DNA of 64,000 nt, taken from positions 88,365 through 152,364 of the forward strand of contig CAMFDJ010000004.1 of the NCBI GenBank assembly GCA_945949085.1, written 5' to 3'. Source of the DNA: an uncultured Lachnospiraceae bacterium. Lineage in GTDB: Bacteria > Bacillota > Clostridia > Lachnospirales > Lachnospiraceae. Below, one piece after another: positions 1-7,828 of the stretch (positions are counted from its first letter, which is position 1; the number at the start of each line of letters is the position of its first letter). Both the position numbers and the translations under genes were made by a program. Under the pieces are notes generated by a model. That model saw only the letters and a program-made list of their open reading frames with translations, ran no database searches and was not told the DNA's origin.

Positions 1-648
1 TGCCAGATACTCTTTTACCGTGATGTCATCACGGAAGAATCCGAATGGACATGTCTCCTCTTCCTTTGCCTCCGCCTCCGGAAGGAGCTCCAGCAGATAC
101 GGCGCCCGCTTGCTCACTTGCCGAAACAGATGTAGCGGGTTTGCAATATATAATGGATTACAGATAAATGCACTCCTGACCTTCAGCCTGCCCCAAATCC
201 TATCGTCCTGAATTTGCATGATCTGCTCCCATAGAAATTGCTGCAGATCCTCAGGCATAGATTCATCTGTCAGCAATATCTGATAGATATCGACGATATC
301 TTTGTTTCGATTCCCCCTATACGAATCCCCATACCTGCTTACGCCGGTAAACAGGCTGTATTGCATATCAAAATAACCATTTTGAAGCAGCTGCCTTGCC
401 AGTTCGTATTCTTTTGTCAGAATGCAAAGCATGACGGGACAGCCTATATACAAAAACTCATCCTTCTTCATGCCGCACGGATACCCCACGGTATAAAAAT
501 CATCGGCCATTTTTTGTCCTGCCAGATCCTTGATCCGATTTTCCAATTGCGCAAAAGACTGATCCACAAACAGTTCCGCATAATTCAGCTGATTGAAAAC
601 TACCCCATCCCATTGCAAATCCTCGTCATATGAAAAAATAACATCCAT
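1..648 (-). CDS. Hypothetical protein, 3' part beyond window edge
   Basis: An open frame of 216 codons starts at the ATG at 648 and runs off the left edge without a stop. A purine-rich AGGAGGAG stretch lies upstream, a little further from the ATG than usual. The start codon is 54 bases downstream of the stop of the VWA-like gene, so the two are probably co-transcribed. The visible part is soluble-looking, rich in Tyr, Leu and acidic residues, with no signal peptide or membrane segment. I do not recognise the family. The neighbour suggests it belongs with VWA/MoxR-type accessory genes, but that is inference from position only. Confidence 0.7.
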   Translation of the reverse strand, partial: MDVIFSYDEDLQWDGVVFNQLNYAELFVDQSFAQLENRIKDLAGQKMADDFYTVGYPCGMKKDEFLYIGCPVMLCILTKEYELARQLLQNGYFDMQYSLFTGVSRYGDSYRGNRNKDIVDIYQILLTDESMPEDLQQFLWEQIMQIQDDRIWGRLKVRSAFICNPLYIANPLHLFRQVSKRAPYLLELLPEAEAKEEETCPFGFFRDDITVKEYLA

Positions 649-701
649 GATTGTCTCTCTCCTCCTGCCCTTTTTGCCCTGCCCCCGGAGGCAGGCTTTT
701 C

Positions 702-2069
702 TCAATAGGTCACAATCTCAATTCCCTTCGGTATTTGCACGCTATATTCCTGTAATACCCTTTTTGCCTGCGTGCTCATGACAAACACGGTTTTGATATC
801 CGGAAGCTGCTTGGGGTATTCTCCCATTCCGTCCGTATAATAAAGCAAAAGGTCTGTCTTTTCGTGCTCTCTCTCCAGCTGCGCAAGCCGTCCAAAAACC
901 GGTCTGAAGTCCGTTCCACCCCAGCCGGACAGCTCCATTTGGTCAAAAAAATCTTCACCCAGTTCCTCTGCCATGCAGATTTTTTCCGATTGTATGCACT
1001 CATCACAGGTGATCAGATGTACCTTTATTCTGCGCATCCGGTTTTTCCACTGTGCAAAAAGACCTCCAATCTCCCGCAGCAGTTCCCGAATCACTTCTCC
1101 CTCACACGAGCCACTCGTATCAATTGCTATGCAAAGACGTCCCTCCATGCCTCCTCCGGACTCATCAGCACGTTCCACCAAAGGACTATCTTCATTGATC
1201 GAAAATCCGTACTGATATAGCATGACATCTATTTCATCCTCCGCATTCTCCTCGCAGAAACTGCCTGCAAAATAGCTTTCCAGAAAGAAGCGATAGTCTC
1301 CTGCCTGTCCATCCGCCTTTTTTACAGTTTGGATTTCTCCGTTTTCCTTCACTCTAAGCGATGCGCCAATGCCCCCCGACAGATTGCTTTTATCAGAGAC
1401 AGCATTTCCCAGATACCGGTTTGCACAAGTCCAGTTTTGTGTGATCTTACGCACCTCCTCCTCAGAAAGCTCTCTCATATGCCAGAATCTGTGATCGTCC
1501 ATAACCCACTCTGATGCCTTATCCATCATGCGTTCCCATTTCTTTTGAAATGCAGCATTTTTCTGTCTGCTCAGGTTGTGATAATTTTCCGGCGACAGAT
1601 TCACGCCTTCTTTCTCCCAATATTCCATCAGCCGCTTCGTCTCACCGCAATGCGGTCTCTCGTAGCCCAGGGCAGCCATAAAACCGTCTATCCGTATATC
1701 ACAGAGCAGGTTGGCAAGGCTTTTTGCGCGAAGCTGCCGCGTTGTCTCCTGATCCAGACAAAAACCGTGCAGCAAAATGTGCAAAAGTATCTGCTCAAGC
1801 TGCCGGATTCCTTCCTTCCGGTAGCTGCCAATGACTCTGTCCGGTTTGAAATACAGATACGCAAAATCCGTAGATAAAAGCGTGTCATTTTCCACTGGCA
1901 TCAGTTTGAATAAATGAAGCGCATAGACAAGCTCCGGATATTGTGCTTTCAGCTTTTCCATCGCCATTTTGACCAGCTTTTTCGCCAGCTTTGTCTCCTT
2001 TTGATCCGGATCTGCGGGCAACAGGATTTCGATATTCTGTTTGACAGCAGGGCCGCTTTGCTTTTTCAT
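702..2069 (-). CDS. VWA-like domain protein (DUF2201-type)
   Basis: About 455 residues. The C-terminal third holds a von Willebrand A-like fold: a MIDAS motif DTSGS near residues 317-321, then a GWGGTDFRPVF segment typical of the DUF2201 VWA-like family. The N-terminal domain corresponds to the putative metallopeptidase-like domain of that family, but the place where HExxH would be expected reads HILLH (about 97-101), so the glutamate is missing and peptidase activity is doubtful. The ATG at 2069 is chosen because AGGAG lies 7 bases upstream; a further upstream TTG at 2090 has no good site. Such proteins usually act with a MoxR-type AAA ATPase, which is not seen here but could lie beyond the left edge. 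Confidence 0.8.
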   Translation of the reverse strand: MKKQSGPAVKQNIEILLPADPDQKETKLAKKLVKMAMEKLKAQYPELVYALHLFKLMPVENDTLLSTDFAYLYFKPDRVIGSYRKEGIRQLEQILLHILLHGFCLDQETTRQLRAKSLANLLCDIRIDGFMAALGYERPHCGETKRLMEYWEKEGVNLSPENYHNLSRQKNAAFQKKWERMMDKASEWVMDDHRFWHMRELSEEEVRKITQNWTCANRYLGNAVSDKSNLSGGIGASLRVKENGEIQTVKKADGQAGDYRFFLESYFAGSFCEENAEDEIDVMLYQYGFSINEDSPLVERADESGGGMEGRLCIAIDTSGSCEGEVIRELLREIGGLFAQWKNRMRRIKVHLITCDECIQSEKICMAEELGEDFFDQMELSGWGGTDFRPVFGRLAQLEREHEKTDLLLYYTDGMGEYPKQLPDIKTVFVMSTQAKRVLQEYSVQIPKGIEIVTY

Positions 2070-2162
2070 CTCCCGCTCCTTTCCATACAACTTGATTTCC
2101 TTGTTTGCAAAGCAAGCATATCACACCCCTTTTCGTAAAATCGGACAAATTTGACGCAAAAA

Positions 2163-2197
2163 AAACCATTGACACAATGAGAACATGTCAATGGTTT
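2163..2197 (-). terminator. Rho-independent terminator of the GH5 gene
   Basis: A 12-bp perfect stem (AAACCATTGACA / TGTCAATGGTTT) with an 11-base loop is followed on the minus strand by a run of eight T. It lies 30 bases after the GH5 stop codon. The stem is almost identical to the hairpin at 3985-4015. Confidence 0.9.
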
Positions 2198-2227
2198 CTT
2201 TCGCTTTCGACCTCGTATTCCGATCTC

Positions 2228-3925
2228 TTACTGCAACGACAACTTTGCAGAACCGCTTATGATAAACCCGATATCCATGACAGACGCACCGGGCTCTATC
2301 TCTCCGTTATACTCTTTGGATGTGATGATCAGCTTCTTTCCATCCTGCCTATATTCTCCATTCCAGCCGTCAGACAGTGAAATGTCTTCTGAAAAGGCAA
2401 GGGAAACCTCCCATGCGGACACCTTTTCTGATCCTGTGTTTTTCACGCTCAGCTGATACTGGTAGAAGGTTTTCCCATCTGATTCCCAGCTGCCGGTTAC
2501 CTGCGCACTCACTTCCAAATCTCCAAAGGTCTGATTCTGCGTGTTTGTATTTGTACTGTCTGAGGTTGACTCACCGGCATTACCTTCCTGCTTTATTTCA
2601 TCCTGACTCTCGCTTTTTTCCTCTCCCTTCTGCGAGGTATCGTCTTTCTTCCGGGCTTGGCCGCTGCCTGCATCAGAATTTGCACGAAGCATATCATAAA
2701 TCCATTTGCCGCTTTCGCTTAAGTCTTCCTGCGCAAAACCGGAAGTCTTTTGGCACGAAGACGCAATCAGCGCGGAGGTTTCATTTTTATTACTCAGACT
2801 CCAGACTGCATAGCTGACACCCAGCCGGTCCATCGTATCAATCCAGCTCTGTGCCTGCGCAAGATCATTTCCGCCATTGCCGCTGGCATCGCACATTCCA
2901 AATTCGCTGACAAAAACCGGTGTACCCGCTTTGATCGCACTTTCCATTTTATTTCGCAGGTCTTCTTTGTGGGTCGCAGCATAGAAATGCAGCGTGTACA
3001 TGATATTGTCATATCCCGTGACAGGGTCATTTTGCGGTTTGTCTATCTCCTGACACCAGGTCGGCGTTCCGATCAGCACAACGGCATCCGGTGCATTTTT
3101 TCTGATGACAGGAAGTACTTCACCCGCATAGGATTTGACATCTGCCCAGCCGGTTCCGCTGTTTGGCTCATTACAGATTTCATAGAGCACATGCTTTTCG
3201 TTCTTCAACTCATCGGTGATTTCCTCAAAAAACCGCAGGGCTTCCTCCTGGTGCGTCAGTGGATTATTATCATGCAGAATGTGCCAGTCTACAATCACAT
3301 ACATATCCGCCTCTTTGGCGTACTGCACACCATTTAACACAAGTTCTTTCAGTTTCTTCTGATCCCCGCCACTGCAATAACCACCATTCTCGTCTGTGTA
3401 CATCGCGATACGAAACAGATTGGCACCAAATTCATTGCTAAGCTGCATGATTGCATCCTGATTTACAAAATCCGGAAACCATGCAATACCATGCGTGCTG
3501 ATACCGCGAAGCTGTACAGACTGTCCCTTTTCATCTACAAGCTGTGAACCCTTTACGGACAATGCACCATTTTTTGACGGACGCGCCAAAATATAGTCAC
3601 CGTTTTTCTCCGTCAGGCTGCCGTTTGTAGCGCCTGAGGTCTCTAACTCTTTTTCCTGCTGCTTTTCCGGCTCTGAAGCAGTCTGCACTTCTGTCTGTTC
3701 TTCTGCATTTTCGCTGTTATCCGCCTGCTTGTCTAAATCCTTGCCATCTTCCTTCACCTCCGTCCGGTTTCCGGAAACTTCCACCTCTTTTTCCTGCTCC
3801 AAATCCTGTATTGTCAAATCCTCCTTCTGCCCTCCCTTTTTTCCGCATGCCGTCAGACTAAAACACAATATTCCCAAGCTAAGAAACAATCCTATTTTTT
3901 TTACTTTTACAGATCTACCTTTCAT
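2228..3925 (-). CDS. GH5 cellulase lipoprotein with C-terminal CBM
   Basis: A 565-residue endo-beta-glucanase. A lipoprotein signal with lipobox LTAC puts the lipidated Cys at 27, so the enzyme is probably tethered to the outer face of the membrane. An acidic linker (about 30-110) precedes the GH5 TIM barrel (about 118-400). Catalytic residues are visible: the acid/base Glu253 in CNEPN and the nucleophile Glu341 in VSEFG; the pattern fits subfamily GH5_2. After a Ser/Gln/Glu-rich linker, the last 100 residues look like a CBM2-type beta-sandwich. Start: GAGGG lies 9 bases before the ATG. Expected role: cleavage of beta-1,4-glucans at the cell surface. The upstream neighbour is a diguanylate cyclase, separated by its own terminator. 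Confidence 0.93.
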   Translation of the reverse strand: MKGRSVKVKKIGLFLSLGILCFSLTACGKKGGQKEDLTIQDLEQEKEVEVSGNRTEVKEDGKDLDKQADNSENAEEQTEVQTASEPEKQQEKELETSGATNGSLTEKNGDYILARPSKNGALSVKGSQLVDEKGQSVQLRGISTHGIAWFPDFVNQDAIMQLSNEFGANLFRIAMYTDENGGYCSGGDQKKLKELVLNGVQYAKEADMYVIVDWHILHDNNPLTHQEEALRFFEEITDELKNEKHVLYEICNEPNSGTGWADVKSYAGEVLPVIRKNAPDAVVLIGTPTWCQEIDKPQNDPVTGYDNIMYTLHFYAATHKEDLRNKMESAIKAGTPVFVSEFGMCDASGNGGNDLAQAQSWIDTMDRLGVSYAVWSLSNKNETSALIASSCQKTSGFAQEDLSESGKWIYDMLRANSDAGSGQARKKDDTSQKGEEKSESQDEIKQEGNAGESTSDSTNTNTQNQTFGDLEVSAQVTGSWESDGKTFYQYQLSVKNTGSEKVSAWEVSLAFSEDISLSDGWNGEYRQDGKKLIITSKEYNGEIEPGASVMDIGFIISGSAKLSLQ

Positions 3926-3984
3926 TCAAATATCCCTCTTCCTTACAAATTGCCCTCTTCTTCGTAAAGTTTCGTATAACAAAA

Positions 3985-4015
3985 ACCATTGACACAATTA
4001 CTGCATGTCAATGGT
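3985..4015 (-). terminator. Rho-independent terminator of the GGDEF gene
   Basis: A perfect 10-bp stem ACCATTGACA / TGTCAATGGT is followed on the minus strand by a T run. It lies just after the diguanylate cyclase stop at 4031. It shares its whole stem with the GH5 terminator at 2163-2197; only the loop differs. Confidence 0.85.
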
Positions 4016-4030
4016 ATTTTTGTGCAACCG

Positions 4031-5350
4031 TTAGTCACAGAATAATATTCCGTTTTTATCTGATGCCTTTACCTGATACATTCCATGATCAGCTCTGTCA
4101 AAGAGACTTCTCACACTTTCGCCCTGATGCCACTGTGCGATTCCGGCACAGAATCTGTTGGTTTCCTTGAGCTTCTGTAACTGCTTCTCCACCTCGCTCT
4201 TTGACATATCTCTTGTGAGAATGACGAATTCATCCCCGCCGAATCTTCCCAGGATTCCGTTCACACCAAAAAGTCCTGTTATGTCTTTGGCAACCTTTTT
4301 CAGAACCTCATCTCCATACTGATGTCCATATCTGTCGTTTATTTTTTTAAAATCATCCAGGTCAATGATGATGAAGAAAGTCTGTCCCTCCGGATTCTCC
4401 TTTAAATACTCTTCCATTTTTTCGAATACCGTTTCTTTCCGGTACAGATTGGTAAGTCCATCTCTTTCCGCTCTGGCATTCAGGCTGTTTTTCTCCATCT
4501 TTTCTTCATGGATATCCTCGATGCGTCCCAAAACACTGAGGATTTTCCCATCCTCATCTGCCACACTTTTATAATGCGTGTTGTGCCAACGGTACCCACC
4601 GCCCGACACCAGCGACAAATACTCCAGATTTCCTTCCGTCTCTTTCTCACATGCCCCCCACAGAGCATCCTGAAACTTCTGCAAATGAGAGCTGTGAACC
4701 AATGGGGAATTCTTCATGGACTCGCTATAATGCACAATCTCTTTGCGCTGTTTGTTATCGGGAAAATTATAAGAAAAGATCATGGTATCCCGATCCGGAT
4801 AGTACTCAAACAGCAACCCCTGCGCTGTAGCCTCCAATATCTTATATCGTTCCTCCTGCATCATGAGCTTTGCGTTCGCACTCTTCAATGCCTCCAGGCT
4901 ATTCTCGTATTTTTTCTTCTCTGTAACGTTAGTGATAACCGTAAGGTATAATGGTTCGGTATTATTCTTATTTTCCAACGCCACACCATGTATCTCAAAC
5001 CAATTCAGACTCCCATCTGCCCTGTATCCTCTAAAGGTACACCGGATATCCTCTCCCTTCGGCGCATGTTCCTCGATACAGGATTTCAGTTTTGCTGCAT
5101 CCTCCGGAAGAAGTGTGGAAAAAAAATTGTGATAGGATTCCCTGTACTGCTGCTTTGTGTAACCCACACATGTAAAATAAGCTTCATTTAAATACACTGC
5201 GCGCACCTGCTCCCCTACCTCGAACAGACCTACGCCCACAGCAATATTTTTCAAAACAATCGGCAATACAATGCTTGTATCATCTCCCAGACATTTCAGG
5301 CGATGATAATCTGAAATGTCATATACCTCTTTTTCTTCTTCTGATTTCAT
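4031..5350 (-). CDS. PAS-PAS-GGDEF diguanylate cyclase
   Basis: About 439 residues with no membrane segment. Two PAS-like modules (about 30-150 and 165-290) precede a GGDEF domain with an intact RFGGDEF active site near residues 371-375. The product should make cyclic di-GMP from GTP in response to a cytosolic cue. No RxxD inhibitory site is visible five residues before the motif, so product feedback may be absent. The ATG at 5350 has GGAAG 5 bases upstream and looks better than the ATG at 5362, whose GGGG directly abuts the start. The window also holds an EAL phosphodiesterase (13900-15828), the opposing activity. Confidence 0.92.
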   Translation of the reverse strand: MKSEEEKEVYDISDYHRLKCLGDDTSIVLPIVLKNIAVGVGLFEVGEQVRAVYLNEAYFTCVGYTKQQYRESYHNFFSTLLPEDAAKLKSCIEEHAPKGEDIRCTFRGYRADGSLNWFEIHGVALENKNNTEPLYLTVITNVTEKKKYENSLEALKSANAKLMMQEERYKILEATAQGLLFEYYPDRDTMIFSYNFPDNKQRKEIVHYSESMKNSPLVHSSHLQKFQDALWGACEKETEGNLEYLSLVSGGGYRWHNTHYKSVADEDGKILSVLGRIEDIHEEKMEKNSLNARAERDGLTNLYRKETVFEKMEEYLKENPEGQTFFIIIDLDDFKKINDRYGHQYGDEVLKKVAKDITGLFGVNGILGRFGGDEFVILTRDMSKSEVEKQLQKLKETNRFCAGIAQWHQGESVRSLFDRADHGMYQVKASDKNGILFCD

Positions 5351-5538
5351 ATGTTCTTCCATCCCCTATTTTTTAAAATACAGCTTCCCTTTTCCTATTC
5401 TATTATGACTATCTGTTTTATGTATCTATATGTAACTCCATATGGCATCATACACACTTATTCTGTCACTCATTTTACATGATTCGACAGGATTATACAA
5501 GAAAAAACATACCTCCCTTAGAATGCAATAACATAAAC

Positions 5539-5568
5539 AAAACAGACAATCGTAAAACTGTCTGTTTT
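5539..5568 (-). terminator. Hairpin, probable terminator
   Basis: A perfect 10-bp stem AAAACAGACA / TGTCTGTTTT ends in a short T stretch on both strands. It lies downstream of the decayed gene remnants at 5683-5930, so it may be the leftover terminator of that lost operon. Confidence 0.5.
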
Positions 5569-5588
5569 GTATCATACCTTATGCTGTG

Positions 5589-5640
5589 ATGTTGGGGCAA
5601 AAGGTATTTTGACCCCATGATACCTACGGATTGCTCCGCA
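5589..5640 (+). repeat. Dispersed hairpin repeat, copy A
   Basis: It starts with GGGGCAAAAGGTATTTTG followed by ACCCC, a self-complementary hairpin, and continues with CATGATACCTACGGATTG. About 50 bases match copy B at 20275-20348 nearly base for base. Copies C and D elsewhere share the core GGGTCAAAAGGT type sequence. Confidence 0.75.
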
Positions 5641-5682
5641 CTCTGTGCTCCCGCAATCCTACGATTACAAGTGATGCTACAT

Positions 5683-5856
5683 TTATACTCCATAGTAACG
5701 CTTAATCGCATTTGCTACATATTCTGAACAACCTATTCCAAACTGACTGTCCGTAACCTCTGCCAATTTTGCATTCTGCAGATATTCTTTTGACAAAGCA
5801 AGCAAAATACTCCTTGCATTAACATGATTTCCTGCAACTTTTCTAACGCCTTGCTG
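5683..5856 (-). pseudogene. Gene remnant, HPr-like motif
   Basis: A 57-codon open stretch without a start codon ends at a TAA at 5683-5685. It contains GNHVNARSILLALS, which resembles the conserved VNGKSIMGVMSL segment of HPr-type phosphocarrier proteins, then a tail ending in IKRYYGV. The upstream part is missing: an in-frame TGA lies at 5857-5859, where the GNAT fragment begins. I read it as the 3' end of a lost gene; the HPr relation is tentative. Confidence 0.4.
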
Positions 5857-5864
5857 TCATAGAG

Positions 5865-5930
5865 TCAATACCAATTTTTATTTTTAAGCCATTTTCTGAG
5901 TTTCAGTCTCTCAGTTTCTATCATACACAT
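5865..5930 (-). pseudogene. Truncated GNAT acetyltransferase 5' fragment
   Basis: It codes only MCMIETERLKLRKW plus seven more residues before a TGA. The first 42 bases differ at two positions from the start of the intact GNAT gene at 6684-7232. The rest of the gene is gone and is replaced by the unrelated remnant at 5683-5856, so this is a deletion or recombination scar of a duplicated acetyltransferase gene. Confidence 0.7.
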
Positions 5931-5935
5931 CAACC

Positions 5936-6130
5936 CTACAAGCTGGAAGCTGCGCGTTTCTACGAGCGGTGCGCAGACAGGACGGAATCAGTCGTGGGAG
6001 CTTGCTCACAAACGGCTGAATTTCGGACTGGATGCATAGCGCGACAGCGCGTCATGAGCATGTAGCGCAAGCGAAATGCGAATGGCACCGCATCAACAAA
6101 TCCCATTTGTAAATTTCATAAATTTGGAAT
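5936..6130. other. Non-coding, GC-richer structured stretch
   Basis: No credible gene. The segment 5945-6085 is richer in GC than its surroundings and contains short inverted repeats such as GCGCGACAGCGCG and GTGGGAGCTTGCTCAC. It has the look of a repeat element or structural RNA remnant. I do not recognise it. Confidence 0.4.
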
Positions 6131-6138
6131 TCATTGTT

Positions 6139-6600
6139 TTACTCGATTTCCATTACCATTCCAGAACTTGATGCCACAAAACCAAGTGCTTCATATAAAG
6201 GTCTTCCCATTTCCGTTGCATCTAAGCTTATTTCTGTTACGCCATATTCTTTTGCTTCGTTTATTAGAGCCTCAACCATTTTCTTTGAAATTCCCATTCG
6301 TCTATGGTCTTTTCTCGTATAAACATTCATTAAATGTGCCCTCTTACCTGTCGGATGAGAGTATGTCGGCATAATCCATATATAAGACAAGCTGGCACAA
6401 CCAACCACTTCTTCGCCGTCAAATGCCAATACAGTAGACTGCTCTCCTTCTTCAAAATACTTTCGACTCTCTTTCACGAGGACTTCATCATATACATATT
6501 CATCCGGTAAATGATTCACTTCTCTAAGCATCTCTAATCGTACTTTCATCAAAAGTTCCATATCATCTTTTGTTGTTTTTATATACTTAATATCACTCAT
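6139..6600 (-). CDS. GNAT family N-acetyltransferase
   Basis: A 153-residue single-domain acetyltransferase. The acetyl-CoA loop reads RKDHRRMGISKKM (about 97-109), the usual R-x-x-G-x-G/A motif, preceded by the VYT beta strand. The C-terminal LYEALGF segment is typical of the fold. Start: GAGGAGTAAC directly before the ATG at 6600. The substrate cannot be deduced. It is followed by decayed DNA and preceded by another GNAT gene, so this is a small array of acetyltransferase genes. Confidence 0.88.
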   Translation of the reverse strand: MSDIKYIKTTKDDMELLMKVRLEMLREVNHLPDEYVYDEVLVKESRKYFEEGEQSTVLAFDGEEVVGCASLSYIWIMPTYSHPTGKRAHLMNVYTRKDHRRMGISKKMVEALINEAKEYGVTEISLDATEMGRPLYEALGFVASSSGMVMEIE

Positions 6601-6683
6601 GTTACTCCTCTTTCATTGCACAGAAAATGGAAGCTGTCTTTTGCAATCAATCCTAATCTATCACCAAATTTTCCATTGATTTT

Positions 6684-7232
6684 TCACCTGTGTATTTCTT
6701 CCCAATGTTCCTTGGTCATTATATTTGTATGTCCGACCCGTACCTCGTTCATCAACGGTACCAGTACATTGTCGCATGTGTGATGATAGATAAATCCAAC
6801 CTTTTCCTGAACTCTTTTCGATTTCTGATTGCCTTCATAGTATCCACACCAGATTGTAGTCATGCCGATATCTTCAAATCCATGGCGGATGATTTCTCTT
6901 GCTGCTTCCGGCATATAGCCTCTGCCCCAAAATGCTTTTCCGAGCCAATAGCCCAATTCACACTCATCATCACGCTCTGTCATATCCGTATGTCCATTCA
7001 ATTTGAGCTCAATCGCTCCAATCGCTTTCCCGCTGCCTTTTTCGCAGATTGCATAACACTCTGCACCATTGAACACATTTCGAATCACGTCAAGGCTTTC
7101 ATCTATTGACTTATGCGGTGGCCATCCTGCAATAGGACCAACATCTGGATCCTTTGCATATTCAAACAAGCTGTCAGCATCTGCCTCAGTCCATTTTCTA
7201 AGTATCAGTCTCTCAGTTTCTATCATACACAT
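6684..7232 (-). CDS. GNAT acetyltransferase, RimJ/RimL type
   Basis: A 182-residue protein with the ETERLILRKW start typical of RimJ/RimL-like acetyltransferases and the core GYWLGKAFWGRGYMPEA, then CGYYEGNQKSKRVQEKVGF for acetyl-CoA binding. Members acetylate N-terminal or small-molecule amines; the substrate here is unknown. Starts at 7232 or 7226 are both possible because GGAAGG serves either. A truncated copy of its 5' end lies at 5865-5930. Confidence 0.88.
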   Translation of the reverse strand: MCMIETERLILRKWTEADADSLFEYAKDPDVGPIAGWPPHKSIDESLDVIRNVFNGAECYAICEKGSGKAIGAIELKLNGHTDMTERDDECELGYWLGKAFWGRGYMPEAAREIIRHGFEDIGMTTIWCGYYEGNQKSKRVQEKVGFIYHHTCDNVLVPLMNEVRVGHTNIMTKEHWEEIHR

Positions 7233-7673
7233 CCATCCTTCCGTTAACCCAATTCCAATTTCTGCTGTTCAAAAACCGGAAGCTGTCGCTCTCCCATTCG
7301 CTGATATATTAGCCTATCATTTTACCTATAAATAACTTCCCTATGAGAATTTTATAGGTATTTTCCTGCTTATTTTGATTCATATCCCCTGATTTTACCT
7401 ACTAATTTATAAATACAGACATATTTTATGGGTAATGCTCCATGTTTCGCATTCGCCAGGACAAGAAATAACTTTGTTTTTGCTTTTTCTTGGAGCTAGG
7501 CTTATCCCAATTTACAACATTCTCTTTCATCTAAATTGTATCATCCTAAAATCGGATTATCCAAAAATACTTAAAAAAGTTCATCCATTTTCATGGCAAT
7601 TTCGTGGCAAGATTTTTCCCAAAATATTCCTTATTACCCAAATCATTACCCCCAAAAAACCCCAACCTCATAT
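7233..7673. other. Non-coding flank left of the island
   Basis: No gene is supported in about 440 bases. It is AT-rich. One inverted repeat, ACCTATAAA / TTTATAGGT, spans 7324-7359. Before the element inserted, the right part of this stretch (7530-7673) would have been the sequence directly downstream of tRNA-Gly(GCC). Confidence 0.5.
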
Positions 7674-7686
7674 AGAGCGCGAGACG
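7674..7686. repeat. attachment-site repeat, left copy
   Basis: AGAGCGCGAGACG, identical to 13530-13542. It duplicates the last 11 bases of tRNA-Gly(GCC) plus two bases beyond, as expected after site-specific integration into a tRNA 3' end. Confidence 0.75.
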
Positions 7687-7719
7687 TTGCTAGGCTCCGG
7701 TGGAGCCTGCTTAGCAACG
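7685..7719. repeat. Palindrome next to the left attachment core
   Basis: CGTTGCTA and TAGCAACG enclose an inner GGCTCC / GGAGCC stem with a small bulge. It directly abuts the left core and has no T run, so it is more likely a protein-binding or DNA structural site than a terminator. Confidence 0.5.
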
Positions 7720-7828
7720 ACCGGAGCGGAGCTGAGACCTCGAACTATAAAGCACTAAAAAAACCCAGTAAAATCAAGGAGGAAAGCGTGTTGTCTGTTA
7801 CGTGCTTTCAAATTTGCATTCAAAACAA

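Noticed and set aside
2163..4015. The paired hairpins as a CRISPR-like or riboswitch element
   Set aside because: Only two copies, each directly after a stop codon and followed by T runs, so ordinary terminators explain them.
5493..5711. 72-codon minus-strand frame across repeat copy A
   Set aside because: It is generated by the repeat and the terminator hairpin; the same style of frame appears over copy B at 20187-20456.
7435..7758. Plus-strand frame across the left island edge
   Set aside because: It runs through the attachment repeat and palindrome and has no coding signature.
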